A DNA stretch of 64,000 bases from Ceratopteris richardii (Eukaryota > Streptophyta > Polypodiopsida > Polypodiales > Pteridaceae), in NCBI GenBank assembly GCA_020310875.1, contig CM035433.1, forward strand, positions 107,747,758-107,811,757, in the 5' to 3' direction. Below the pieces are notes generated by a model, which saw only the letters and a program-made list of their open reading frames with translations, was not told where the DNA came from and made no database searches. Of the stretch, positions 40,382 through 51,409 are shown one piece after another; positions within the stretch are counted from its first letter, which is position 1; the number at the start of each line of letters is the position of its first letter. Position numbers and translations under genes: made by a program.

Positions 40382-40587
40382 ATTCACCCCCACTTACTAA
40401 CGGCATTAGTCTCCTAGGAATACACAGACATTAACTACACTCACTGTCTTCGTGCACTTACTAACCACTAACTCACCATCTACCTCATGATTAATGTTGT
40501 AACGGGGACAAAAACGGATTTATTCTGTCCATTACGATGTTAACACATGATTCTATATTCTCACAGAATCAGAAGGCAAGAAGAAAA
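40382..40587 (+). promoter_or_regulatory. Spacer with possible splice acceptor before the 3' ORF
   Basis: About 200 non-coding bases. Just before the 3' ORF stands a T-rich stretch ending TTCTATATTCTCACAG (40551-40566), a good plant 3' splice-site shape. The equivalent sites in C and D are GTGCAG directly joined to ATGGC. A spliced RNA would explain how an ORF over 12 kb from the cap is translated. Inferred, not shown. Confidence 0.45.
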
Positions 40588-43500
40588 ATGGCAGATGCGA
40601 CAGGTTCGGGCTCACAAGTAGGGATACTTACTGCAGGAATTGATGTGGATAGCCTACCTGTGGACGTGCCCCCGACTGAACGACCAGTGGAGATGCAACA
40701 CCTTCAGCAACTCCCGGTGCCAGATCCACCTACAGGAATCACGGAAAGAGTCCATGCCAATTCTCATTGGTTCAATGGCATGCCCGGTCCATTAGGAGAG
40801 GCCAAGTATATCTGGGAGTCTAAATGCGAGTATGACAGATCATGGGTGCGATTCCAATTTTTCTCCAAGGAGTTCGAGACTTTACAGAACACCGAAGATC
40901 TCCAGACCATATGGCAACGAGCAGGGTTAGCGGAATATTTTGAAGCCCCACTACCTAAACCCGACCTCCTCCGATGTTACTATCTGGTCTCCACATTACA
41001 AGCTCATGAAGATAAGGACCAACCCGGATCATTTGTTCTCCCCTCATTGCTGGGCAACAACGAGTTGAAGAGGTTTGAACTTACTGCGGAGCTGGTGAGT
41101 GATGCTTTAAATATGCATGGCACGCATGTACCCTCAGAAAAGGATGCTCTCGTTCCCACCAACATGAAGGACAGGAAACTAGTGAAGCTGAAAGACATGG
41201 CAGCACTCACCCCAAATGTGTCCATCCCTCTCCGCATGTGCATGCAACATTTCGCCTTCCCCGGCCAAGACCGATTCACGCAACCACACAAGAAGATCTG
41301 GTTTGCTCTCTACTTGGCGGAAGCAGGTGCGTTACCTATTAAGCTACCAGTGTGGATTATAGATCAGCTGTATGAAGCAAACAAACGGGCTTCTAGGAAA
41401 TTAGTGGTGAATGGATGCTGTGCAATCACACGCATCATTTACCGATGCTTGGCATATGATGTCCCCATTGAGCGTGCCTTAACTTGGGCACAATTACAAA
41501 TGTTTAAAAGGCTCAAGACGTCCACACATCAGTCCAAGCGCATGAGGGGCGCGATCCCTTGTGTCCAGACAAGGGAAGTCCTGACTACTCCTGAGGCATC
41601 ACCATTAAGAGAGGGCACTGTACCTCCCTTTACCATTAGGATACCCAGGTCGGAATCTGACACTACGACACAACCTACCCCATCGGCTCCTCCTGTTACA
41701 CCTGAATTCGAATTTGCTGCCACTGGAGAGGCTGAAGGACTGGACCCCCAGGATTTCGAAGCATTCCTACAAAGCACACAATTCTCTGATGTGGAGTTTT
41801 ATTCAGAGGCAGAGGAGCAGGGCACATCCTCACGAAGAAGAAGAAAATCTACAGACGGTAGACATGTCCATTGGAGTGACACTCCGCAAAGTCAACAACA
41901 CGGACACCCGGAAGAAGAAGAAGCGTATGAAGAGGACACCACTGAAGCCCCAGCATATACAGCAGAACTCCGAAGGCTGTATCAGATTATGGAAAGAGTG
42001 CGATCGCAGCAATTACTCACTGAACAGAGCAGCAGAGTACTTATGACTCAGTTGTTGGAAGAAGCGGGAGTTGACTCAGAGTACAGGGAGGGTCTCTTAT
42101 TGATGGCAGAAACATATGGAGTTGTAGAAGCTGTGCGCACTGCCATTCAGAGGCCTTCAGTTCAATATGACCCACGAAGGTTCCAGACCCGACCTCGCTC
42201 AGGTAAAAATATCCAAATTCCCGTTACAGTTGCAGAAGAGCCAACTACTACACCAACCTCCCAAACAGCTAGTCAACAGCACCCCGCCACCCAGGAGGAG
42301 TTCACCGAACCACTACCATCCACTCCCCCACCATCACCTCCTAGAAGAGAAACAGTGGAAACCACATCGACTGCTCAACCCACCGACCCCACCTTCACCT
42401 TCCGTACTCCCATCTCCAGTGCCACCCTATTCTCTACCACTGATAACCCGATCTTTGAAGCAAACCCCATCACTACACAACCCACCGAAACCCTTCCCGA
42501 GCCTGCCCTAGGACAACCATCCCCAATGCCTTCAGCCACGGGTCATCCTGACCCCAGATCCACATTCATGGGCTTCCCTACTACCACGCAACCCTTTCCA
42601 CCCTTCTCAAATTTACGACCCCAACCCCCGATATCCCTTTCTCCATTTCTACAATCCCTCCAGGACATCTTTGCTAGAGCTTTTCAACCAGGCTCTCAAC
42701 CATTCCCTGCCTTTTCAGCTCCCCACCCCACTTCGCATCTATTCACCACTTCCACACACACACCACCTACCATACCAATGTATATGGCAGACCCCACACC
42801 CACATCCACTCCTGAAGGTATGGACATTTCACCACCCACGGCACCTCCACCCACGGTTTCACCTCCTCCCGTTCCCCCTCCACCAATTTCACCCACACAC
42901 ACAACTTCCGTAGACACATCATTCACTGTCTCCCTTCCCCAATTCCCTTCCCATGCATCTCCCACGATAAACAACCCACACTCATCTATAGGAAGTGCAC
43001 TGGACACCATGTTGGCTTGTATATCAAATTTAAGAACAGATTACATTCAGCTCCAGCAACAAAACGAACGCCTGCAAGAGCACTCAGCGACACTACAGCA
43101 CCGCCTTGCGGCACTAGAAGAGGAGAACGCCCACCTCCACACACAGTTCCAAACCCTCCAAGAAGCCCATAATACATTGGAGGTACAACTACAGAACGTA
43201 GATCAGGAAGCGGTGCAGGTGGTAGAAGGTCACCTACGGACACAGCTGGAACGCAACTCAAAACTTCAGCGAAATATGGCGCTACTTAAACGCCATCTTG
43301 CGGCTGCTCAGGAAGAGAACAGACGTCTGCAAATACAAAATCAAGAGAACCTGGAGGCAGCTATTGAAAGCACACCGGGGGCACCCATCAGCCCATCCAA
43401 GTTTCAAGCAGTGACCCCCGATAATATCAAGATTATATTGGAAGATTATGCCATGCTGCTCGAAGCACATGATAAGCTATCGGAGGAGCTAGGACAACTG

Positions 43501-44838
43501 AAGCAGGAACACCAACAAGGACCAACAGCTGCCCCTCCAACCACCCCCTCTGCGGCTTCGCTTCTCAACGCAGAAGCCATAAAAGATCTCCAGGAACAGG
43601 TAACTGAATTGCAAACACGCCTACTACAATATGAGAGACCATCTTCCCCCCCGGAGGCTCCCACGGACGAAGAAGTTGTGCAAATTCCTGTGGAACAAAC
43701 GTTTGATGAAGAATATGATCCGCAACCATTCCCAAGAGGCCAACAAACAGAAGAAGCACAGGACACGTTCGAGGCACCACGGCCGCCATGGTTACGACAA
43801 GTGGAGGAAATAGGGACTTCGCATGAAGAGCGCACCGTAGTGCAAAATCAGGCCATGAGGGTCATAGAGGAGTCTGTGTTACAATCAGCTTACTTCAAGA
43901 ACTTGTCATCGAGACGCCTGATTCTCTCATCGGAACTCCAATACAGGCCGTATTATATTATCTTGGCTGATTATAATGCAGAAATACAAAGAGTCACGGG
44001 TCAGATTCCTACTTTTGCGACCCAATTTCAACCCGAAGACCTTCCTCCAGAGGTGCGAAAAGGCAAGATTCGTCAACCAACATGGCGGCAGAAACTTTTA
44101 GAGACCTATCCAGAAATGCTACGCACATGGAACAACGCGCCGTTGCACCTCCTGTACAACCCATGCTACGGTCCAGTCCCTCGCCGCAGGTCGTGGAAGG
44201 CATTTAATATCAAGGTACAGAACAATGCCCCATGCAAGGAATGGCTGAACTACCCGTACATCGCGCCACCACAAGGACCACCATCGGTGGCATATATGAT
44301 GGGAACCATCCGCCACTGGATGCCGCGCTTGAAGCCCATTCCAGATGTAGCAGCGCAAATGATGCTTAAAATCTTAGATATGATGCAAGTAGTGCTGAAG
44401 ACCTTTAGAAATGCAGCCGCACCACAGGTACGTCTTCCGGGGTTTAGCAATGGAAATTACGACTTGGTGTATGACATGAGCACCACCCCCAGTATCCGTG
44501 TGGCTTACGCTTGGCATGCGCGCATCAAATACCTCCCCGCCTGCTACAAACAGACCTTCGAAGAAATGTTCAGATCAGGTTTCTGGGAGTATCACTCGGA
44601 GATTTTCGCACCAAAGCCGACACATCTGCTTCAACTGTTTGCTTGTGAACAAGCAATGTATTCAGAGTACTACACCACCCCGCAACCAGAGACCCCCGGT
44701 GCAATAAATTGGGAGGCATTGGAAGCCGATCTAGCAAGAGGCTTAAGGATAGGAGAACACGAACTGGCCACCAATGTCATCCAATATTACATCGACCACC
44801 CGCGAGAACAAAGGTCTGTCAGGGGCGACAGACGCTAG
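40588..44838 (+). CDS. Large 3' ORF (env-like position), coiled-coil protein, element A
   Basis: 1416 residues from MADATGSGSQ. I prefer this start to the in-frame ATG at 40537 because copies C (MASSNSK) and D (MAFEDSK) begin there. A conserved N-terminal domain (about 50-310) has YDRSWVRFQFFSKEFETL, FELTAELVSDALNM, MQHFAFPGQDRFTQP and VNGCCAITRIIYRCLAYDVP. It resembles in outline the putative plant transposon protein domain of Athila env-like ORFs. A Pro/Thr-rich disordered section (about 520-800) and a long coiled coil (about 815-990; LQQQNERLQEHSATLQHRL) follow. A Trp/Tyr-rich C-terminal domain (about 1085-1390) ends it. No clear signal peptide or membrane segment. The stop codon touches the polypurine tract. 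Confidence 0.85.
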   Translation: MADATGSGSQVGILTAGIDVDSLPVDVPPTERPVEMQHLQQLPVPDPPTGITERVHANSHWFNGMPGPLGEAKYIWESKCEYDRSWVRFQFFSKEFETLQNTEDLQTIWQRAGLAEYFEAPLPKPDLLRCYYLVSTLQAHEDKDQPGSFVLPSLLGNNELKRFELTAELVSDALNMHGTHVPSEKDALVPTNMKDRKLVKLKDMAALTPNVSIPLRMCMQHFAFPGQDRFTQPHKKIWFALYLAEAGALPIKLPVWIIDQLYEANKRASRKLVVNGCCAITRIIYRCLAYDVPIERALTWAQLQMFKRLKTSTHQSKRMRGAIPCVQTREVLTTPEASPLREGTVPPFTIRIPRSESDTTTQPTPSAPPVTPEFEFAATGEAEGLDPQDFEAFLQSTQFSDVEFYSEAEEQGTSSRRRRKSTDGRHVHWSDTPQSQQHGHPEEEEAYEEDTTEAPAYTAELRRLYQIMERVRSQQLLTEQSSRVLMTQLLEEAGVDSEYREGLLLMAETYGVVEAVRTAIQRPSVQYDPRRFQTRPRSGKNIQIPVTVAEEPTTTPTSQTASQQHPATQEEFTEPLPSTPPPSPPRRETVETTSTAQPTDPTFTFRTPISSATLFSTTDNPIFEANPITTQPTETLPEPALGQPSPMPSATGHPDPRSTFMGFPTTTQPFPPFSNLRPQPPISLSPFLQSLQDIFARAFQPGSQPFPAFSAPHPTSHLFTTSTHTPPTIPMYMADPTPTSTPEGMDISPPTAPPPTVSPPPVPPPPISPTHTTSVDTSFTVSLPQFPSHASPTINNPHSSIGSALDTMLACISNLRTDYIQLQQQNERLQEHSATLQHRLAALEEENAHLHTQFQTLQEAHNTLEVQLQNVDQEAVQVVEGHLRTQLERNSKLQRNMALLKRHLAAAQEENRRLQIQNQENLEAAIESTPGAPISPSKFQAVTPDNIKIILEDYAMLLEAHDKLSEELGQLKQEHQQGPTAAPPTTPSAASLLNAEAIKDLQEQVTELQTRLLQYERPSSPPEAPTDEEVVQIPVEQTFDEEYDPQPFPRGQQTEEAQDTFEAPRPPWLRQVEEIGTSHEERTVVQNQAMRVIEESVLQSAYFKNLSSRRLILSSELQYRPYYIILADYNAEIQRVTGQIPTFATQFQPEDLPPEVRKGKIRQPTWRQKLLETYPEMLRTWNNAPLHLLYNPCYGPVPRRRSWKAFNIKVQNNAPCKEWLNYPYIAPPQGPPSVAYMMGTIRHWMPRLKPIPDVAAQMMLKILDMMQVVLKTFRNAAAPQVRLPGFSNGNYDLVYDMSTTPSIRVAYAWHARIKYLPACYKQTFEEMFRSGFWEYHSEIFAPKPTHLLQLFACEQAMYSEYYTTPQPETPGAINWEALEADLARGLRIGEHELATNVIQYYIDHPREQRSVRGDRR

Positions 44839-44849
44839 GAAGGGGGGAG
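44837..44849 (+). other. Polypurine tract, element A
   Basis: AGGAAGGGGGGAG directly before the 3' LTR, the primer for plus-strand DNA synthesis. It overlaps the stop codon of the 3' ORF by two bases, so the ORF uses all available space. Confidence 0.93.
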
Positions 44850-45417
44850 TGTTGGCACACAAAGCAACAGAGGAATCATGCACAATACGGCAACAAGGCC
44901 AGATCATTTTTCCCCATGGGTTATGTACAACTCAAGTGATTTTAATCACTACACAAACATTGTAAATCCCGTTTTTGGTACAATAGACTCCATTTTGTGC
45001 AAGCCGAGGAGTCCTCGAGCTTGAGGAGTATTAGAAGTACCATCATACCAATTTTCATAATTTTTAGACTTCGTTTGAGCCCTCAAATAAGCCCTGGAAC
45101 CTAATTTTTAACTAGGCCGGACACTAGGTCTGGACAGGGCCAAAGCTAGTCAAAAACTATAAAAAGAGCTAGAGAGCTCATTTTTGAGGTTGGATTGTAA
45201 TTGAAACGAACTTGTAAGAGCTATTGAAAGTAATCTAAAGAACTCCATTGATTCTCTCTCTTTGTCTTGCCGTGTGTGCGCGTGTGTGTGTATGTGTGTG
45301 CATGCTTGTGTGCTTCTCACTCACGCACTTGTGCCGCCACTTGCTCGAGGTCTTCATACCATCCTCACGTCTTCCCGGATTGACATTAAAGGAGGTGCTA
45401 CTCATCACTGAGCTACA
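44850..45417 (+). repeat. 3' LTR of element A
   Basis: 568 bp, TGTTGGCACAC to GAGCTACA. By eye it differs from the 5' LTR at three positions (GGTACAATAG for GGTAGAATAG, and two G to A changes in ATCATACCAATTT). Such small divergence means a young insertion. Confidence 0.97.
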
Positions 45418-48187
45418 ACCCGCAATGTAGGATTTTTCTCCAAAACTTTTCTTCTCCAAACAAGCTGTGCAGCTTCAAATTCTTCTTGAGTATAGTTGAA
45501 CGTGTCATTTTTGAATTGCAATTGTTCGTCTGGATTTTTTGTGTGATTCTCTTTATGTATTTTCTGGTTTTCTCTTTCAATAATCCATAAGGAATATTGA
45601 AAGGCTTCATGATCGTCTCCAAATCTTTACCTTTAATCTTTGCTTCTTTCATAACTTTGCCGTTCCTTCTAACCTATTTCTGCAGTGTATGGCATTGGAT
45701 GATCATCATGTGTTTCCGCCATCTGCTCTTTCATTGGAGAATTATAATCGGGGGAGATAGAGGACGTACCTCTACCCCATCAGTAGGATTTTCGTTTGTC
45801 GGCTCTACTGGTGTCCCGATTGATGCTTTCTCTTCTGCTTTGGTCTCTAATTGTGCTATGTGTTCAGTCTTCTCTTTAATTTCTTGCATAGCTACTCTGA
45901 GTGCTTCTTTTGCTGCAAGCAGTTCATTACCAATTTCTGCTACATGATCCATATTTTCACTGTAACTCACTGCAAGTTTTCCATTGGCAATGTTTAACTG
46001 TTTCGTGAGCTCTTTAGTTTCATTCCTGTATTTGTGTTCCCATTCTTCTCTTAGGGTTTGCTCTTGTTTCAGCAGATCTGCATATTTCTCAATCTGATCT
46101 CTTAATTCTTTTTGGTCAATAGCTCTAGTCTCTTGTTTTTCGATAGGCTGGTCATATAGTAATGCCTTCATCAGTTCTTTATTGCGGCTGCGTAAGCTAT
46201 CGTTTTCCTCCATATACACCTTAAGTTGTGTTTCGAGCAAGTTGCTTCGAGCTTTCATTCTCTCTTTGTCGGCTTCACAGGCTTCATGTAATCTTTGTAA
46301 GTCTGTCAGTCGTGCCTAGAGTTGATGATGTTGGTGCATCAATGTATCACATTGTGTTTTTACTGCGAGTAACTCCGTTCCTTTGGCTATAATCTCTTTC
46401 TGGGCCTGGATGAGCTCTGCAGACAATTGTTCACTCATGATTTGAAACTGATTCTTCTCCCGCATAGCCTTGTCATAATCTGCATCGATGTCCATCATTT
46501 GCTGTTGTGTGTCCATGGCCGTTTGTATCATTTGCTTGACAACAGGTTTTAATTGAGTAACATCCACATTCAACCATGTGGTAGGGATACTAGGTTTTGC
46601 TCCTGTTGTCACATCTTTCCCTTGTGCCACGTGTAACTTAGTATCATGGGGCTGCCTAATATGAAGTTGGATCCTTGACTCAGCCTCCATGTGGTCAATC
46701 TTGCCTTGAGGTGTATCATCGGGCACTTCAATCACGGTTGGCTCTTTGTTTTGTAGTAGGCCTGAGTCTTGGTTGATTGGAGTTTGTATTTCCTCTTTGA
46801 TAGGTGGTTTTGCATCTTTATTAGTTATTGGAGCTTCCTTGATGCTGACCTTTGACTTTTCATTTAATTGAATTACGTGCTCTGGTTCAGTGGATTCTTC
46901 CATGCTCTTTGCGTGCTGTTGGTTGTTAGGTGTGACTTCGACTTGATTGATCTCTATCCAATCCTCATTGTGTGTTTCTGTTCATATGTCAATATCCAGT
47001 GTGTCCTTCTCAGGGCTTGATTCCTCATTAGAGCTTGATTCCTCCAACCCTATTTCTTTGTATCTGGAAGGTACTTGATGAGTATGTTCTTTATCCTTCT
47101 GTTTCTTTTCCTAGCTAGCCTGTCTGTAATGGTGACCTTGAATATTCAAATTTACTTGCCCACGCATATACTGATGCGTTTCTTCCAGGGCTACAGAGAG
47201 GTCTCTCTTGGTTATTGGCTGTTGTGTCATAGGAATCTTCGGTAACACATATGTTCTCTTTGATTGTGGTGTCTCTTGAGCTTCTTGCTCTCTTAGGTGT
47301 TTAGTTCCTCTCATAGGTGTCTTTGAACTGGTTCCTACTTCAACAACGATGACTGTTTTCTTTTTCTTTGGAACGGTTGCTGACTTTACATATTTGGCCA
47401 TCTCAGTTGAGGTTGGTATCAAGTGTAAGCAATCCTTCATTTCAAGTGCCTCATAAATGAGTAAGGTCAATGCCGAAATTCCATTCAAGAACTTTTTCTA
47501 ACTCCACTTCTTCTTCGCTTCAAATAGGCATTCTTGAACATATGGAGTCATGTTGACTTGATTTCCTACTTGCCTCATAGCATGTGAGAGTAGCTGCATA
47601 ACAATCTTTTGAGGTGTTGTGTATCTATGCATACTTGGAAAGCAAAAATGTTGGTGAACTAAGCGAACAGAGTCTTTAATATCCGTTCTGTTGATTTCCA
47701 AAAATGTTCTCTTTTTTGGATCATGACATTCATCTTTGACATTCGTGAGTCCCTCTTGATTCCATCCGAAAGCTCTTTTAATTAGCTCATGAGTGAATTG
47801 AATGGTTTTCCATGTACCCACTTTATCCAATACTCTTGCCTCTGGGACTGACATCTTATTCGATGCAGATTGAAGTGTATTCATTACTTGCGTACATCTC
47901 TGGAAATCTGGCAGATATATTGGCAATCTTAGGAATGCATCAATTCCTGCTTGTGTCTAGACATCCGTCATGCGCGGTAATCCTTGTATGATAGTCTTGA
48001 AATCTTGTGACATGATAGGGAAGTAGTGATCCCTGTCCATAATCTTGATGGTCGCCATGAAAAGAAACTCGGACACTGGTTGATCATCAAGAAACCTATG
48101 ACCTCTTGCCTTAGTTATTGATTCCAAGGGAAGAAGCAGGACCTCTTCCTCTTGCGTGGCTTTGGAATTAGAAGATGCCATCTGCAC
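45418..48187 (-). pseudogene. 3' ORF (env-like position), element C
   Basis: Minus-strand pieces: MASSNSKATQEEEVLLLPLE (48181 downward) with MDRDHYFPIMSQDFKTI; then TIQFTHELIKRAFGWNQ and HQHFCFPSMHRYTTPQKIV; then a Lys/Ser-rich linker; then a long coiled coil (KELTKQLNIANGKLAVSYSE and neighbours). It aligns in order with the ORF of element A (for example HFCFPSMHRYTTPQKIV with HFAFPGQDRFTQPHKKI) but is strongly diverged. Stops occur at about 47955, 47495 and 46318. The C-terminal domain is cut off by the LTR of element A. Confidence 0.8.
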
Positions 48188-48700
48188 TCAATATAGAGTA
48201 TGAATTAGTGGTAAGATAGTATTAAAAATCATCCTTCATTTGTCTTTCATTAGATTGGCAATGCTCCGCGTGAATAGTGTCGTCCCTTCCCCGTGGGTGT
48301 GAGAAAGGTAATACCTGGGATTTTTCCTACTTTTAGATATTTTTATGTTTTAATCTGAAAGAAAAACAGAAAGGTCAGTTCATAGCCGAAGCAGTTATTG
48401 ATTTTTTAGTAAGTTTCTTTAGCTTATGTACAAGTGCTCTCCTATTTCCCAAGAGGGACATGTGCTTCACTATCCTGAAATAGAAGAAAATTGTGCCGAA
48501 TGCTTGGCCTTTTAATGTGGCCCTATTATGCATACTTTGGGTTTTGGTAACTCCAAATGTGTGCAACTCGAATTACTTGGTTGATGCAAACAGCTAGTCT
48601 TGCCTTTCAGCATCCAGATCTGCTTCACACTATTGGGACAGATTGTATTCCTAACATTCCTGAAGAATATGGTGCTTCTCATGTTGTACGTCTGCTTTAT
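48188..48700 (-). other. Spacer before the 3' ORF of element C
   Basis: Homologous to the spacer in D (54900-55200): both share AGGGCCACATTA then AAGGCCA, with similar sequence after that. The minus strand ends TTGAGTGCAG directly before ATGGC of the 3' ORF. No coding region is supported. Confidence 0.6.
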
Positions 48701-49369
48701 CTACTTTTTGAATCTTGGAATGGTGTTTGAAGCACATGTAGACTCCTTCTCTATCTTGTAACAGTTTAGCTTCTGTCGTTTTGCCTTTAGACCATACTGA
48801 TTTTCCTTAAGCATTGGTTTGTCCTTTTTTATGATTGTCATTTGAATACATGACTTGGGAATCCATATTTGTGTGTGGGCTGGTTGGGCGGCTACCAATT
48901 TCTTTGGAATCTATATTCTAGCAATTCTTTGTGGACCTCAGTGTCCAAAGTGATTTACTCGCTTGTTCGATGGGTCGTTCTGATGTCGATAATGTTTCTG
49001 TTGTTGAAGATATGCAGCCACTTGATCCTTCCTTATCCAAGCCTGTCTAGTGTAAGGAATGGGGTATATTCTAATAGGTGCACACTTGTGATTACCCGGA
49101 GAACTAGTCTCTCTTGTGCGTGGTTCTTCGTTAAAGCTGTTTTTAGATAGAATGATACTCTTGTGACTTGCTAGATTAGAAGATGGTGTGCAAGCAGAAT
49201 TCAGTGTATCCTCACATGAAATACTTGATGAAGGGGTTTCCATAGTGCTAGTGAACATACATTCATCACTGTGTTCATTTGAGTGAGTTTTTGGTTCTAT
49301 ACTTGCGGCTTTGATTGGTTGTTCGTCTAGCATGCTGAATACTTCACGATGTCCTATCTTGGCCGAGAT
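48701..49369 (-). pseudogene. AP2 tail and basic ORF region, element C
   Basis: Minus strand. After a stop at the end of AP2 the same frame continues ISAKIGHREVFSML, which matches SAKIGHKEIFSLL in element B. An acidic/Ser-rich segment follows, then a Lys/Gln-rich part with RQAWIRKDQVAAYLQQQKH and TQIWIPKSCIQM. It is the counterpart of the basic tail ORF of element A. Function unknown. Confidence 0.65.
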
Positions 49370-49651
49370 TTATCCTAAGGCCAATCGCATAGTTACTTCA
49401 TATTCGTATATCCAGTCTTGACCTAACACGAGCTCTTCCAATAAGTCCTGATCGTGACATACTAAAAGTTTTTGTTCCATTGTGTTGTTTCCAAGGAGTA
49501 GAAGTAAAGTGATCTCTCCGATACACTGTGTGATCTTTCCCCCTATTCCAATCAGCTGTGCCTTAGATGGACATAATTCTTCCTTAAGTTTCTGGGTTAA
49601 TGAAAATGTGATACAACTTACAGCAGCTTCTGTGTCAATGAGTGCATCCAC
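49370..49651 (-). pseudogene. Second protease (AP2), element C
   Basis: MDALIDTEAAVSCITFSLTQ, AQLIGIGGKITQCIGEI, KLLVCHDQDL, ELVLGQDWI. The triplet reads DTE, so the conserved Gly is lost while the Asp remains. A stop follows the domain at about 49370. It comes after the integrase, as in all other copies. Confidence 0.83.
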
Positions 49652-51408
49652 TAAGTGGTACTCTTTTTTCTAGCTCCCAAATTCAAATATGGATGCTTCC
49701 TTTGTTGCCCTAGGTTTTCAATGGCCCCAAAATTAGCCATTGGGACGAGTTCCTCTCCTAGTCGATATCTCTCATTCTCTCTCATCCATTCTTTTCGTTT
49801 TCTTATTCGCTCTAACGCTTCTTGTCTGGCTTCCTCTTGTATTCTTTCTTCCTCTAGGCGCCTATTCTTACCCATTATCAATCGTGATATTATTTCCTCA
49901 GTTAATGGCTCTAGATATTTTTTCACTCGACATCCACTGATATAATTTGGCAGTACTTCTCCATCTAGAGTTGGTAAGCTGATGGCTCTGCTGGTGGATA
50001 TGTGATTGATGATTAACAGGCCATATCCTCTTTTTTGTAGTTTCTTTGCGTGTTGTTTCAAAGTATAAACCAAAACTAAATCTCCTTCCTTCAAATTTTT
50101 ATCTTTAATATGAGCATCAAAATATGCTTTCTATCGCCTTTTAGCAGCATAAATCCCTGCTACTACTTGTAACCTAGTTTCATGTAACTTCTCTATTTGA
50201 TCCAATTGAGCTGAGAGTTCATGTCCCGTCCACTCATAAGTTGTTGCTACTCTGAGAGTGGGTATTAAGAAATCAATTGGCAAAATAGCATTTTGTCCAT
50301 ACACGAAGTTAAACGGAGTAGTTCCTATGGCGGTCTTGTAAGCTACTCGGAATGCCCATAAAGCGTGATGTAACTGTTTATCCCAATTAGATCTACCATT
50401 GTTTACAATTTTAGTGAGAACTGTGCACAAGATTTTATTTGAACTTTCGGCTTGTCCATTGGCTTGTGGGTGATAAGGGGCTGATTTCTTATGAATTGCC
50501 AAGAATTCATTCAGTAAGGCTTCTATAACTTCATTCACAAAGTGTGTGCCTCTATCACTCACAATTTCTATCGGCAATCCAAATCTAGTGAAAACGTTCT
50601 CGAAGAGAAACTTGGCCATAGTTCTTGCATCATTTTTCTTGGTTGCTTTGGCTTCAACCCATTTGGTCAGGTAGTCTGTGGCTACAATTATATACTCGGC
50701 ATGGGATCCTTTAGCTGGGGGGCTAATAGGTCCTATGAAGTCTATTCCCCATTTAGTAAAAGCTCTAGCACTCATCATGGGTTTCAGTGGCATCTCGTCT
50801 CTTCTAATTGGATATTTCATTCATTGACAAATATCACATCTTTGCACATATGTTGCTGCATCTTGGTGTAGAGTTGGCCACCACATCCCAGCAAAGAGAA
50901 TCATTTTTGCAGTTTTATCTGCAGAGAAATGTCCTCCTGCAGCTCTTGTATGTGCCATCTCTAAGACAGCAAGATACTCGTCTTCATGAATGCACATTCG
51001 CAAATGATTATCTCTTCCTCATTTAAAGAGTTGTTTTCCTATAAGAGAAAAATCCATTCTTTGTTCGGTGAGTGCACGTTTCCTTGCTAGAGTGGCTCCT
51101 TCTGGGTACTCTTGGGTGTTTAAGAACTTCACCAGAGGCATGCTCCATCTCGGTGCTACGGTGGAGTAGCATAAGTTAGAGTTCTCTTTTGGATTCCGTT
51201 CTTGACAAGTTGGGCAGGCTGATACATAGTTATGCGCATCCCTCTGCATGGTTGGCCAATATATGCCCAATCTCCTCAGTGTTTGCCATGTTCCGTTTGC
51301 ATTTAGATGAGTTTTCCATTGATTTACATGTGCTTTTTGAAGCCACATTTCTTGTTCCTCTTCTTCTACGCATCTCATGAATAATCCACTTGAGTCTTGG
51401 TGATACAA
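49652..51408 (-). pseudogene. Integrase with two HHCC modules, element C
   Basis: Minus strand. The first module is AHVNQWKTHLNANG with ACPTCQ (about 51190-51340). The second is AHTRAAGGHFSADK with RCDICQ (about 50820-50960). The core keeps GIDFIGP, VSDRGTHF and GQAESSN. Several stops (near 50818, 51005, 50128) split the frame. Residues follow element B rather than A (PIEIVSDRG, AESSNKILCT). The C-terminal block reads GLLIINHISTSRAISLPTLD. Confidence 0.87.
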
Positions 51409-51409
51409 A

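Larger units (their letters stand above)
28273..45417 (+). mobile_element. Element A, complete 17.1-kb Ty3/Gypsy retrotransposon
   Basis: It is bounded by two 568-bp LTRs that differ at only three positions I can see, so the insertion is recent. The internal order is PBS (tRNA-Asp), leader with palindromic array, gag, AP1, RT, RNase H, HHCC x2, integrase core, AP2, basic ORF, 3' coiled-coil ORF, PPT. Its only evident defects are two in-frame TAG codons. It is about twice the length of typical Gypsy elements. The 5-bp flanks (ATACT left, ACCCG right) do not match, so no target-site duplication is present. The lineage is probably related to Athila/Tat; this is inference. Confidence 0.95.

Noticed and set aside
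40588-44838. A host coiled-coil gene located between transposons
   Set aside because: It ends inside the polypurine tract of element A, lies within its LTRs, and has counterparts at the same place in copies C and D.
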